From: Chrysemys picta bellii
Lineage: Eukaryota; Chordata; Testudines; Emydidae
DNA: 64,000 nucleotides
Reading direction: 5' to 3'
NCBI RefSeq assembly: GCF_011386835.1
Contig: NC_088791.1
Span: 126,642,943 to 126,706,942, forward strand
Under the pieces are notes generated by a model. It searched no databases. It saw only the letters and a program-made list of their open reading frames with translations, and was not told the origin of the DNA. A program made the position numbers and the translations under genes. Below are positions 32,215 through 45,584 of the stretch, piece after piece. Numbering within the stretch: position 1 is the first letter of the stretch; each line of letters opens with the position of its first letter.

Positions 32215-34267
32215 CAAGTTAAAAATTAATTGAAGCTAGGTAACATCTACAATACAGTCACATTTGTTTGAATAGAAACTGAATTTGCTTCAGTAGTATT
32301 TGGGAAACCCTCGTGAATTTCTATTTGTTTTCCCACGAACTTTAATATACATGCTTTTTTTATGAGCAAGAATGTTCATAGGAAGTGAAATGTTGAGAGA
32401 AATTGTAGGAACATGTGTTGACACCAGGATTCACATCACCTCTTGAAATCTCTTTGACTTTCCTCCTCATCTCCAAAAGAGTTTCAGTAATCTAACCACG
32501 GAGCAGAAAGAATGTGACACTGATTTAGGTGTCCAAACATACAACACAAATAATAAATAGTCAAAAGACATAGCTGAAACAAATAGCTCACAAGCAGCCT
32601 TTTGGTAGAAATAGATTTGAATAAAGTATTTAAACAATTTTGAACAAATGGCAAATGGATACAAATCAAAGGCTATTTATGGAAAACTAACAAACAGAAT
32701 AAAGAGTTAAATTTATTAAATAAAATGACCTGCTGTGAATAGTTTAATTACAGGTGAGGTAGCTTGGATAAAACAAACAATTTCCAGCACATTTTTAGTA
32801 GCAATACTATTTATTGACAAAGTAAAGAAACTAACTCCCTGTAATTCCTGCATTACCCAAATCTTAAATGTTTGGAATCAAATAGAGAAAGACAGAGACC
32901 GGGAAGGTTATTTAAATAGATTAATAAGTGTATTTGATGTTCCTGATTTTATATGCTTTCAGTAGGAAGTGGAGGAGAGATGGGAAGAAAGGCTTAGTAG
33001 ACTCAATTCCAGACCCAATTTTCTGTTCCCAAAAAGGATGTTTTAAATATCTACAAGAGGCAGATTTCAGTAAAATTACACAGGATTGAATTTAGTTCAT
33101 TGTATTTTGCGAGACGATGAGGTTGATTCATTAATAGCATAGGCCCTCTGAGCAACTTTCTTTCAGAAGACACGGTCATATATAATTTATGTGGGTATCA
33201 TTTATTGATTTGTTTACTCTTTGGCTTCTAATTCAGCTGTGGCAAAACACAACATCCAGTTATCCAGTTTTGGTTAATTATTTATTTGGCATCCGCTTAG
33301 TTACAAGCCTCTTTTGGCTATCCTTATAGAGTTTATAACTTTCACAGAGCTCAGATAGGATTCTCACAGGTATTGCAAGTTGCATCAGGTATGACCAGAA
33401 TTATATCTGAGGCTGCACAGACGTTAGAAGTTTCTGACAGAACCATGAGCACGTGTTATCACCATGAGCGCCACATTTTGGGTCTCGTTCAAATTACCTG
33501 TTCCAAGAGAATACACTAGGAAGTGTGTCAGTCAGAAGCTTTTTTTTGGGTGTAGGCTCCATTGGGCTTATTACTTTCTGGAGATCCACTGTAGAGAGTC
33601 CTTTTGACTCCTTCCATTACTCTGTATCCAAAACAGGGAAGGTTCTGAAAATGCATAGGCAAACTTGATGTCTCTACCTCCACCAGTAACATCTGCAGAT
33701 TTTATTGAAAACGATACAACATAGATCATTTTTACCATATTTTAAATCTAAGTGTATCCTGAGCAACAGTAGTCAAGTCCCTTGTCCTTAGAAGTCAGAA
33801 CCCAGCTACTTGAGCTGCTGCTGGCCTCTGTCACCTCGGCTTGTTTCCATTCTACACACGGTGGAGGATTCTAAGCCCTAATCTTGCAGGATTTGTATGG
33901 AAGCGGATTTGTCCCAGTGCTCACGGAAGCGACAGATCTTTTTCACTGCCTCTCATCTCTTTAGTTTAGCTCTGTGACTTTCCCTTTAAAAACAAGAAGT
34001 ATGGCGGAGACAAATAAGTGATTTTAACATGGGGAATTGCATTTCCGCTTGCCCCTCCTTGCTGCAAAGAAAGAGCAGGGGGGAAGTTCTGCTGCTGCTT
34101 TCCCCACGTGGGTGGGTGTGTGTCTAACGATTACCCAGTTGGCCTCTAGGAGGAGAGAGGGGTGAAGATTCTGATGGCATCCCTTTGTCTTGCAGAGGGT
34201 GGGAGGTTTGCAGAGTTACAGCTGAGACCTGTCTTTCCAGTACAAGGGGTGGATTATACCACTGCAT
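32215..34267. other. No feature seen
   Basis: No repeat or domain is recognised. This is one of the longest stretches without a recognisable repeat (with 40.8-43.4 kb), so it is a candidate for unique or conserved non-coding sequence. Nothing in it proves that. Confidence 0.45.
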
Positions 34268-34300
34268 GTTGTGTGTGTGTGTGTGTGTGTGTGTGCGCAC
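34268..34300 (+). repeat. (GT)n microsatellite
   Basis: About 13 GT units end in GCGCAC. Alternating purine-pyrimidine sequence of this kind can adopt Z-DNA and is often length-polymorphic. Confidence 0.95.
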
Positions 34301-35728
34301 GAATCTCTGAAGATTCACCGCTGGAGGAGAAAAAAACATATCGTCCACTATGTAAGAGGGCCCCACTAAGAAAAGGCAGCTGCTGGGAGCAGGCAAGGCC
34401 TTGATGTCCTGGACAGCATGCTATATGCAAACAGTGATGTCATATTTATTGTTAGACATTCATTTCCTTTAGACCACTGGAGCAATAACAGTCTCCTTTA
34501 TACATAGAGATGTTGCTTCCAGAGATTAGCCTGTATACTTTACCCTATGGTACAGGAGTTGCCATGTGACTTACTCATTCCAAAAGATTATTATAGCAAA
34601 TCCTTCCACTTAAGGGTTCAGAGTAGAAAATTCGAGCTGCTCTAAATATCCATGCACTTCACTGAAGAAAATAAATGGTAAATTTTGTAATCATTCTTTC
34701 TTAGATCTGTCATAATTTCAGGCAGCATAAATTGAACCTTTCTTTTAATGAAGTAACATGATTATTAGTACACAGTATCACAGAATAATGATAAGTAATA
34801 GAAACAAATTGGATTATAGTAATGGAATACATAAATCATTCCTTACATCTGTTCCCAAAGCAACTGTGGGATAAGTTATTGCAGAAAAGGCTGTTCAGCC
34901 CAGCAGAGGCTGCGCTTGCCTCCTCCTCTGACCAATTCCTTTGTTTTTGTATGGTTAATTACTGAAATTGCAAGGTTACTTGGGAAACCCTGGTCATGCC
35001 CAGAGGGGAGATGTTATACTGCCTGGGAAGTTTTAGCATAATTTTATTGAAGAATATGAAATAAGAGAATCTCTCTTTCCCACATGAATGTGTTAGCTTC
35101 CCAGACAGAAAAAAATAATGTTCTTCTGCGCAGAGACTGAAAAGTAATTCATATAAATTTAAGTCTATTCACATTATTTTAGAAGCAAGGGGCTTGATTC
35201 TCGGCCCCAGCTTTGGCTGCTTTGCACTGCTGAGGCAGAGAAAAAGCTGTCCTAAAGGGGTATCAAAGGAATCCCTCCTGTCACAGGAGCCTAACTTCAG
35301 ACTGCTGTTTTTGAAAATCTTGGCCTTAAAAGCGTCAACATGTGGCAAGTGGAAAGCAGCCGCTAGCCCACTCTCTGTATTTTAATTGTAGATACATCAT
35401 CACTGTGACCCTAATCCTTCAGCAGAAACATAGGTGTACTTATATTATTCAAAGGTAAGAAAATGATAATTATGGTTTCAGCTAATGAAGTGGTTCGGCA
35501 AACCTTTTTGCTTGTTAACGAGAACGAGGCTCCTTAAACTAACAAAAGATGTTCACGGGTAGCTACAATAATGTGGCCAGCTATTAACTGAGACACCAGG
35601 CCAAGTTAATCCATTTGGAGCTTCTGCCTTTGAGATCACAGGTGAAGAAGTGTGCTAATGATTATTTGTGTACCCTACTCAAGTACCTTAAAAACCTGAG
35701 TCTTGAGCCCAACCCCTCAGGACAGTAG
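34301..35728. other. No feature seen
   Basis: The sequence is unassigned. No supported coding or repeat feature is visible. Confidence 0.5.
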
Positions 35729-35914
35729 GGTTGTGTCTACAGTAAGGTTGCTACCAATGATGATCCTCTACTGGTGAGAGCAATAGTGGGAGCTATGACA
35801 TGGTGTTAAAAAAAGTGGTCAGTCACAGGAGCCTTGTGTACTGCTAGGCACCCACTGGTGAAGTTTGCACTGATGGGAAATTTCTGCCAAAAACCCTAGT
35901 GTAGACAAGGCTTG
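35729..35914. mobile_element. Short DNA element with TGTCTACA...TGTAGACA ends
   Basis: The left end is GGTTGTGTCTACAGTA and the right end is TAGTGTAGACAAGGC. They are inverted over about 13 positions with two mismatches. I see no clear target duplication. The end type is related to the 3523-3806 element and to the left end of the Harbinger at 52500. Confidence 0.55.
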
Positions 35915-36697
35915 GGAAGCCTGCAGTGGCTTTCAACCCTTCCTATGGTCTGACAAGGCATCTCAAGTCTGATCTGTTTCAGTGAATTTGCTATTTTCAG
36001 TCTTTACCAATTTTGTTACAAAAATGTAAGTTTTTCAGCAGTTTATAGTGGGGCAGTTTCTTAAGGGGAGGGAATGACAATAATATACTAGGAACAACAC
36101 CTGGTCTTGATAGTGTGTAGCAAAAATATGGTGGAACTTTTGATCTGCTTTTCTTCCTTTGCACACAACTACATGTTACAGAATAACTGGACCAGTCCAT
36201 AATCTTGAAGTTTGTATCTGTTGTGAAGGACATTGGGCTGTTCCGCACTAACTTATGAATTCTATATGTGGCCTGGTTATGGGGACAGTTGCTGTACGTT
36301 GATTTATTGGAATGTTTGCCATATGCATACAGTGGTTTAGTCTAGAAACAGGGCTGTGAGGAAGCTAATAGAATGGCAACTCAATAGCTCTAGATTAACA
36401 ACCTCCCAGTAACCGTATTGGGGGTGGGGTGGGGGTCATTAAGACAAGGCCCGAGCTGTTAGCTGGGAAGATATCACATCCAGGCTCCAGTCAGTTACAA
36501 GACTTGTTTTGTCAATGCTGGAAACCAAAAGATTAAAAGGACACTAAAGAGTTAAAACATCACACTCTAGAGAGAGGGAAGAAACAATTGTCAAGTTACT
36601 GTTCGAGGAGAAGGGACTGACACAGCAACACACTCTGCGGGAGACTCTGAAGAAAGAAACCTGCCTGGCCCACCACCACAGGGTGGTAGGAATTAGT
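35915..36697. other. No feature seen
   Basis: The sequence is unassigned. A short G-rich GGGGTGGGGTGGGGG tract lies at 36420-36436. Confidence 0.45.
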
Positions 36698-38265
36698 GTC
36701 AGAATATCTTACCCTAAGCCCCTCCCCTATTCACACTATTCTACTAATATATGTACAAAATAATATGTCTTGTGAGGTCTCATTTGACAACTAATAACTC
36801 ACTGCTTATGAATATGCTTGTGTGATGTATGTGTGTGATGGATATTAAGAGTTATAAATATATACTGGAGTTATAACTAAAGTGTGTATAAACCAGGTAT
36901 GTCAGGGGAGTGGTTAAACAGTTCCATCCTAAACAAAGGAATTTGTGTTTATCTCTACTTACATATAAGCAGTAAAAAGACATATCAAGCTAACAAGAGG
37001 TAGAGGCAAACCTCACTAACAAGAAGGGGAAAAGACAGCATGGCATTTACACACAGCAGGAGAGAGAAGCTTGGTCTGGGTTTTACTTTTCAGAAGAATC
37101 TTTTTCAAAGGTTTACTGGTCTATAAAGACAGGCAGGCTGAACCTCAAATGAGAAGCAATTGAAACAGCGGAGTGTGTACAATATTACTATATTAAAGTG
37201 TATAGAGATCTTTTCTGAAAGCTAGTGACACACTGAATTAATATCATTGTGAAAAGTATGCATTAACTTAACCGTATATAAGGAATTATGGATACTCATA
37301 TTAGGCTGTACAAGAAGGAATGTCACAGCTATTTACCTGTCTCCTATTTCAGTTAAGCATGGTGGAATCAAACAATGGAAGTCCTATACACAGAAATCAT
37401 ACAGAAGGATGGGAAGCCCACAGGAGGGGGAAGAACAGCAAGAGGTCATCCTGCCTCTTGAAACAAAGTTCACTGAACTTTGGAAGATATAAGCAAGGAT
37501 GGCTGCCAAAGATGGCTTCTATCACTAGGAAGACAAGGGACCAGAACTGAATATAGGTAAAAAACATGCTTAGGCAAAGAGCTTTCACCAAAGAAGAAAG
37601 GGAAGCCAGCATCTTGAACTTTTGTGGAAGGTCCTGACTGAAGGAAAGTCAGCCATGGCTGGGGAGTACGACAGGTGAGAAGCCATTTTGAAAAAAAAAG
37701 CCTGTTGCCTGCTAGATTAAGTTTTAGACTTTTAGAAGCAAATTTTGTTTTATTTTACTTGTAACTCTTTCTATCTTCATTTCTTATACGTGAACTCACT
37801 TAATGCTATGTATGTTTTGTTAAATTTATTTCATTTTTACCATAAATCAACTGAGTCCTGTGTTTAAAGGGGCAAGGTCTATTTACCCCCACTTCAGTTA
37901 ATAAGCCATGATGTGTTTTTGTGTCTTTAGAGGAACAAACCATATTATCTCTCTGAGCTGTCGAGGAGAAGGCTGGAAATTGTGGAACACAAGGTTTGGG
38001 AAAAGTCAGGAATGGGAGTGTGTTGGGGGTCACACTGCAAGTAGTAACCAAGGCTACTGGAAGCCAGAGATGGGTGGTGGGGTTGCAGCCAGGCTGCTGA
38101 AATCAGATGTGAAATATCTAGCACAGAGATACACAGGATGTGACCTGTATGTTAGCTGGCTAGTTTTGAGCAGCCCAGGTGGGATCTACAGCAGCAAAGC
38201 ATTTTAAGGAGCCCATGATTACAGGGCTAGTGGTGACAATCCCTCACTGGTTTGGATTGCACCTC
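36698..38265 (+). mobile_element. Probable LTR-like repeat, turtle-type
   Basis: It begins TGTCAGAATATCTTACC. It contains words I recall from a turtle LTR family: 'AATAATATGTCTTGTGAGG', 'GACTAATAACTCACTG', 'GTGTGATGTATGTGTGTGATGG', 'GTTATAACTAAAGTGTGTATAAACC'. It appears to continue to about 38265, where 'GGTTTGGATTGCACC' precedes the CR1. There is no gag/pol-like coding. The right boundary is uncertain because a CR1 end abuts it. Confidence 0.5.
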
Positions 38266-38267
38266 TT

Positions 38268-38592
38268 CATACAGCGCACAGTCAACCTGTGGAACTCCTT
38301 GCCTGGGGAGGTTGTGAAGGCTAGGACTATAACAGGGTTTAAAAGAGAACTAGATAAATTCATGGAGGTTAAGTCCATTAATGGCTATTAGCCAGGATAG
38401 GTAAGGAATGGTGTCCCTAGCCTCTGTTTGTCAGAGGGTAGAGATGGATGGCAGGAGAGAGATCACTTGATCATTGCCTGTTAGGTGCACTCCCTCTGGG
38501 GCACCTGGCATTGGCCACTGTCAGCAGACAGGATGCTGGGCTGGATGGACCCTTGGTCTGACACAGTATGGCCATTCTTATGTTCTTAATAT
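38268..38592 (+). mobile_element. CR1 LINE 3' end, plus strand
   Basis: This is 325 bp of CR1 terminus. It holds ORF2 tail words ('GCGCACAGTCAACCTGTGG', 'AACTCCTTGCC', 'GAGAACTAGATAAATTCATGG') and then the 3' UTR, ending in the octamer-like CTTATGTTCTTAAT. A 70-codon frame here carries the CR1 tail residues LWNSLPGE and FKRELDKF. It is heavily 5' truncated. Confidence 0.85.
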
Positions 38593-39612
38593 GACATTTT
38601 ATACATTATATACCTACACACACACCCCTACCTACCTTTAATTGTGTCAAACTTAAGAGAAAAAGGATTTTAAGCAGTACTTTGGTTTGAGAAAGCTGTC
38701 TGCACCTGTATTAACCACTGGTCATAAGCTTCTGATGGGAAGTCTTGCAGCTACTACCCAGTCAGGCCTGTTAGGTAAGTATGGTTGAACCACAGGATGT
38801 GGTTGCCTGGGATCTGGTCTAAAAATGGGAGAAGCACCACATTCCACTCTAAGAGAGGTGAAAGCATAGGGCCTAATACCTGAAGGGTTGCATTTCAGAA
38901 AGGTCAGAGAGTCAAAGATGCAGTTATCCCTGTAGCCGTAACATATGAGCTTCCTATTTGATACAGACAACAGTAAGAATTAGTGCCATGTAAAGGGGGA
39001 AAGGCAGAATCTTTTAGACATAAGAACTCTACAGGACACATGCAGGCATGTTAATAATGGACAATACAGCTAAGAGGAGGCTTTTCATTAAAGCCTGTAT
39101 TTGGTTGAATGAAGAAAAAGCTTAACAGTCGCTCAGTCTGTCCTCCCCCAGAGCACATCATTTCAAGTGTTTTTAGTTGTGAAATGAGCTACATGGTCTT
39201 GTTTTTATTTTTGAAAAGTCATAGGAGCACGTCAATGTTTCCTGACTTGAATCATAAGGACTTTTGTTTTAAAAAACCCTTACACAATAACTTTGAGCAC
39301 CATTTTTTGTAATGCCCCATTTCAACAAAAGCAAATTGCAGTTTCAAATAGTTCAGAAATAAAGTGTAATCACTTAGTCCCCTTACATTTCTCATTTTGA
39401 GATTTTTTTTAATCTTGTGTTCCAGAACGTTTTGCTTCCACTTGCTAATTATACACACTGGGCAAAATCTTCAAGTAGCTCAGCTGGAAGGGAAGTATCT
39501 CTGCTGGGGGGAAAGGAAAAAAATTTCCCCTCTCCTGTTTGTGGAGAGGCAATGGAATCACTGCATGTCCACTACGCAGCTGGAGCAGTCTCTGTGGTGT
39601 GGGAAGAGATGG
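38593..39612. other. No feature seen
   Basis: The sequence is unassigned. 39613-39620 is the left target duplication of the next element. Confidence 0.5.
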
Positions 39613-39620
39613 ATTAGAGG

Positions 39621-39834
39621 CAGGGCCGGCTCCAGGGTTTTGGCCGCCCCAAGTAGCCCCCCCCAAAAAAGCCGCGATCGCGATCTGTGGCAGCACTTCG
39701 ACGGGAGGTCCTTCGCTCCGAGCGGGAGTGAGGGACAGTCCGCTGAATTGCTGCTGAATAGCTGCACCTGCCGCCCTCTCCGGAGTGGCCGCCCCAAGCA
39801 CCTGCTTGCCAAGCTGGTGCCTGAGCCGGCTCTG
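39621..39834. mobile_element. hAT-type non-autonomous element, 214 bp
   Basis: The ends are CAGGGCCGGCTCCAGG and the inverted CCTGAGCCGGCTCTG. The exact 8-bp target duplication ATTAGAGG lies at 39613-39620 and 39835-39842. It is GC-rich (CCGCCCC and GCGATCGCG words) in AT-rich flanks. The 238-codon minus-strand frame crossing it (39558-40274) is an artefact of this GC-rich insertion. The element is the same family as 58264-58526. Confidence 0.9.
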
Positions 39835-39842
39835 ATTAGAGG

Positions 39843-42800
39843 ATTTGTTTTCTGACCTTTTCTGCTCAGCCCTATCCTATCTCCAAGTCTCCCAACAACT
39901 GGTAAAGTAAACCCTCTTGCAGAGTTGCATTCTGTGCTATACAGGGAGTGTTCACCACTCCCATGGCCATCCCAAATCCTGCCACCCCTTTTGATTCCAT
40001 TGCAAGAGGAGCCTCTGTAGGACAGGGCATTTTTCAGTTTTACCAAGAATTTTTCATATTTATACAGTACATAACCCAGGTTAAGGCTGCTCAAAGTATG
40101 GCTCACATTTATCATAAACAGACCACTGAAGCAGTGGTTACAAACTGAGTAAAGCAAAGACACAGACAGAATTTCTTTCTGGTTGATATTAACAGTCAAT
40201 GCCAGTGGAAAGATCCAGCTATAATAGGTGATATTTTCTAGAAGAATGACTAAGCACATTTTCTGAGGCAACACGATGTAAACACCCTCATCTTTTACAT
40301 TTTGACTTAGTCATCACCAGCAATTAGAAAAAGTTATTCTTAGGAATACAGTAATTGCCAGAAATAAGTGAGTCAGTGTTCTGAGATAATGACTGTGTCA
40401 AATCTTTTGTCATGCACATACTATATTGGACATAAGCAGCATTGCCTTCCTGTTAGAGAGCAAAACTGACAGAGAACTTCGCAAAATGGTGGAGTGACTT
40501 TTGCTTTTTGGCACCAGCATCAACATCATGTTTCTTGCTGAACTGAATGGGAAATGATTTTCCCATCCAATGAAAATTTGAAATTTCAAAATTTTTCCTG
40601 TTCCACATTGGGACAAACCTGAGACCTTTTGAAATTTGTGTATGAAAACAAGACTGCAAGTGAGAACAAGCACATACTGCCTCAGAATAGCCAAGAGTCT
40701 GCTGGTCAGGGCACTGAAGTAGTCTGTGGAAGACCCAAGTTCAAATCCCTGCTCCATCTGAGTCAGAACATCAGTCTTCAAAGTCATCTACCAGCACCTT
40801 TCAAGGGCACTAAAACCATTTTGCCCCCCAGATTTTGTTACTTTCTTTTTAGAAAAGTTATTTTTCCCCTTCTCTCTTCCTGCTGTGATTTCCCTATCAA
40901 ATATCATAGGCCTGCTTTTCTTTAATTTCATTTTTACAAGGCAATTATGCCTGGTAAAATTTCATCAAAAGAGGACAATTAGAGAAAAGACTACATGTTT
41001 TGCAAGTGGTAATATATACTGTATCACAGGCAACCTTACAAACCAAAGTCTCACAGCTTTGTATGGCAGTTAAAGATCCCATGGAACTTGTGGTAAGGTT
41101 ACAGATTTACCCTGGCATACTAGATAAAATTCCCTTCCCTGAACTGTTATGAAGCATCAGGGATGGCCTGAAGGATAAAATCCCAGACAAATGAACTGTG
41201 GTGGCAGCAGAAAAGGTGAGTGTAGAATCAGGGGGCAGGTGGAAATGAAATGGCTGACGAGGCCAGAAAGTAGATTACAGACCTCTTTACCCAGTCTCAG
41301 CTACAATGAGCTCATCCACCCAAAGGAAAAACTCACTCAAGTTCATCCAGCTCCTATCTGTGACACAAGCATATCAGGGTTAGATGATGGGCAGAAGTGG
41401 CCTGGGTAATATTTTGTGCAGTCCACAAAATTCAACCAAGCATGTTGCATGAAGAGATCACCCCTCCCCCACTCCTCAGGAAATGGCCTTTTTTCATAAT
41501 AGAAAGCTCTCAATTGGAGATTAAAATGTTCCACTTTTTAGGAAAAATATCCATGATACTTTAACAAAAACATTTACCATAATTTGTATTGAGATTGTTT
41601 GAAAATTTTTCTTACTGAAAATCCAGCTGTCAGTTAAAAGTGGGCCTCTAAAGAATTCATTTTTAACAGAAATTTTTATTAAAATGTATCATGGAAACTT
41701 TAGTAAACAGACAATATTTCCATTTTGAACCCTAAAAAATGGAAAACCATGAAACTGAAAATGTTAATGAAATTCTTCCTGTTTTTCGATAAGCTATAAT
41801 AATGTAGAGGACTGGGATGGGGACTGGGTGAAGCCTAGTGCATCAGGCAGTGTATGCTGTGTTGGGTGTGCACTTGTGGTAGTTTACTCTCTCCCTTGGA
41901 GCTGTGGGGAAAACAAGAGGGAGACTTATTGCCCAGCATTTTCCAGGCTCAGTGGAACAAGTCTCTGCCCCTTACTCTGTGTTATGTTCATAACATACAC
42001 ACAGAAAAGTTAGATAAGAACAAATACTGTTTGTGGAAGGTTGCAATGCAACACAACTTTATTTCTTTGAACTCAGACTGGTAACATACAAGAGCCAAAA
42101 ATCAGAGAGAAAGAAAACAGGCTGCTCTAAGGCAGTGAAACCACTCACACTGGGTCAGATTGCAATCTAATGGTCTAGCCCATGGATTGTTGGATCTTTT
42201 AATATTTAACTTTTTATAGCATATTTCATCCTATTCTATGGAAGTGAATTTTGGAGATGCTAACGTTGGTAAGAGAAAATAGTGCCTGCAACAAGAAATT
42301 TCATGCAGAATTTTCAAATGCATATTGTTGGAAAGGAGGAAGAAACTGACTGATCGATAATGTTATACTGCCAGCCATGAACAATGCTTGAAGAGATGCT
42401 AGACAGTCACTGTTTACATGGATCCATATAAGCTCTGAAAGAATGTTGAAAATCCAAAAGAGAACTGGCAGTTCAATATATATAATGTATATAATAAGAG
42501 TGCTGCACAGGATCCAGCAAACAACTGGTTTCCTCATCACGGAATCATTTTGTAAGGTAAGACCTGCAAACCTTACTCATGCAAGTAGCCCCCTGGAAAT
42601 CAATAGGGCTATTCAATGTAAGAACTACTCACATGAGTAACGGCTGCAGGAGCATGGCTGAGGTACTAAATCAGTGAAGGTATGACTTGCTGCAGAAAGT
42701 ACCATGAAAGAGCTGGAGTGAGGAATAAGGGGGGCAAAGGAAGGTTGTGGTGCTTCAGGGCTTGAGAGTATAGCTACAAGAAAAGGCTTTATAAGAGTTC

Positions 42801-43385
42801 TTAGAATTACATCCAGGATATGAAAAAGGTAAATGTTCAGACACATTTGAAACTAAAATAAATTCAGAACTCCGGAGATGAGTATTGTTATCATTCATGT
42901 TTCCTACTTACAGTACAATGTATGCATATTTCCTATAGACACGGCCTGGGGGAAGACTGAATTCAAATGAGGTATGCCATAGCTCAGCTGTCTGAGTCAG
43001 CCTGATTATACTTTCATATATTCAAAAGATTTACAAATGGATTGTGTGCTTTTTATTTTGAAAATGTCCTTGTCTACATGACAATCAGCAAATTCAAAAC
43101 TATAGTCCTTTCAAGGACACTTGTCCTGTGCACAGGAAGGTGGGGAAATATTGATAACGAGTTGAAAATTTTTCTGGCTCCCAACAGATGGAAATAAAGG
43201 GCAAGATGGAGGGTTTCTAGTACCACAGCTAAATATTAAGTATTTCTTTTATTTGCTTTGAAAAAGTCAATTCAGTCAGGATTACATAAGTCTGACCACA
43301 AATTCCCTACTCCATATATCCTGCCACAGGCTCCTTATTCTCTCCAAAAATACAATTCAGTGTCTATTTGTGGCCTTCAACTTTT
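39843..43385. other. Mostly unassigned; weak SINE-like fragment near 40690
   Basis: 40688-40775 ('GCTGGTCAGGGCACTGAAGTAG', 'GGAAGACCCAAGTTCAAATCCCTGC' in pieces) resembles a tRNA-derived SINE head with a B-box-like GTTCAAATCCC. No other feature is recognised. Confidence 0.45.
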
Positions 43386-43389
43386 TGTA

Positions 43390-44060
43390 ACACTGTGGGT
43401 CCCCCTCCCTTCAGCTGCCTCAGGGCAGCAGTAGAATCTCTCTGTAGCCTTTTATTTATTTAAAGTGAATTTTGTAATGTGGTATTACACCACCGTGGGT
43501 TCAGCTCTGGTGGCTACAGTTTCAAACTTAACAGAGTGAAAGTCACTTCTCTCTTGCTTGCTTCAGATTTAGGGTCTCTAGGAACACGTAAAGACCAAGG
43601 GTAATGACCACACATATTTACAAGTACAAGATCTAGTCTGTTTTAGAAGTTTGATTATAAATACCTAAGCATATAGAAATTCTATAAAGACCTGTACACA
43701 AGTTACAAATATGGTTATACTCACATCCTTAACAGCAGCATTAGGGTCTGATGGGTCTCATGGATTGATCATCAGTAGAGGGATGGTTCCTGCTGGAGTT
43801 TCCCATAGGGAGCTCAATTTTCCTAATTTAGTCACCCTCTTTTTATAATGCAATTATGACTGTACCTCACTAGTATTTACATACATTGTGCACCTTGTGG
43901 TTAGGGCACGTGTTATACCCAGTAGTCACATTTTTATCTTATAAGCAAAAAATTACTTATAGTTACTTTTTTGCAATATCTCCCATCTTTTCCCATAATC
44001 TGGGGATTTTTTGGTCCCTTGCTGATATCAGCATTTCTTAGCTCCAAGGCCCAAAATTGC
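43390..44060 (-). repeat. Possible LTR-type repeat, minus strand
   Basis: Its general form resembles 60690-61440: both hold scattered 'TACATA', 'TTACAAATATGG' and 'ACTCACATCC' words and a 'CAGAGGC'/'TTTATAATG' block. The similarity is weak and the ends are not defined. I include it only as a candidate. Confidence 0.2.
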
Positions 44061-45584
44061 TAAGCTAAAATCTTGCAGGCCTTGTGTTTCAGCCCTACTT
44101 ACTTAGATATCTAATACACAATTATTCCTTCTCCATACTGATCAATCTTATACTTCTATAATTCTGCAACATACTTAATTATAGATGACACAACATTTAA
44201 TTATAACACAATAAATGAACTAAAATAATTGGCCACATCTCCATCTATGTGCCCCACCCCCCAGAGTCTTAATCATTGCACTCTGCCATGTCAGCCTTCT
44301 CACTGACCCACCTAATCTTTTTCAACCCCGGCCAGAAAGTGTGTTGATTTCTCTCTTCCTATTTTTAAAAACCAAGTTTTACTCTTACCTGCACCTCTAT
44401 CTTACCTAGTTTGTTGATCTAGTCACTGTGGTAGTGTATGGTGTACTCCACATCTTTGTCCAGGAAGGTGCTCAGATAGCTTGGCTGGGTCGACTTGGGT
44501 GGAGCGATGGTCCACTGCCTCATTATGTCTCCCCTGTCTGCAGGAGTATAGAAGCAAGGGTTAATAAGGGACTAGAAAGCCAAAACAGCTGCATTTTTTA
44601 CACTACACCTGACACGGCTGATATGTAGAAAAGGAGAAAGAGAAAAGTAGTCATGGGAGAATAGGGTAAAAGATTGGACACTGCCTATTGCCCTGGTGCA
44701 TAGGGAGAAAGGATTTATTGCACTGGAAAGGGGACCGTTTATACCCAAGAAAGGAGAGGAATATTTTGATTTGTTGGCTACTCCCTCTACTGGAGAAGCA
44801 GAGCCCATCATGTAACATTCACTGGTAGGACATTCCATGTGTTGAGAAGGGCTAAAGTTTGGCTAATATTCTAGCCAAATGCAGGTAATGATTGCTTTTG
44901 TATGCTAAGAAATACACCGATATGTATGTTAGTACTGATATGTTCACATTTTTTTAGTGAATTTTTTGTAATATCTTCAAGAACAAAGAAAACCCCCAAA
45001 ACATTAGAAGCCCAATTTTCTTCCAGAAGGCCTGCCATTCCTGATAGTCTCCCCTGAGTTCACTTTACAAGCTGATCAGGTTTTTTGGAAAGAGTCCACA
45101 CAAACATAAGACTGATGATGTGTTTAGGTTGTTAACCAATCCCTTTCTTTAGAAGCAGTGACATCGATACTAAAAAAAAGGTTGATCTTTCCAAGTATTG
45201 TTTTATCTGTAATCTTTCAGCAAGAAAAAGTAATTGACAAAATGGCTGCTGCCTAAGGAACAGTTGTCAACCAGGAGATCTTCTCACTCATGGTCTGAAC
45301 TTTGCCCATCTGATCTGAAACACTCCTTGCCCAGGTCTCCAGTGGTTGTTGCATCTGGAGCAAATGCAGGATATGTGTCACTGTTACTTTTGGTGGAGAA
45401 TTTAATGATGTCACTACAGCTCAAGTTCAGAAGAGTTTGAAATGATTCAGACCAAAATGGTGCTTCATTTGTTTTCACATTCCTGGATCTAGACCACTCA
45501 TTCCTGGGGGGGGGGAAAACAAACGTGGATGATCTGGGTCTTAGTGTTGCTTTGAATTTGATCATGTTCTAAATATGTCCATAA
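44061..45584. other. No feature seen
   Basis: The sequence is unassigned and contains no supported frame or repeat. Confidence 0.5.

Noticed and set aside
39558..40274. 238-codon minus-strand open frame, the longest in the window
   Set aside because: It crosses the GC-rich hAT element at 39621-39834, whose few stop codons keep the frame open. The translation has no domain and the frame spans the element boundary.
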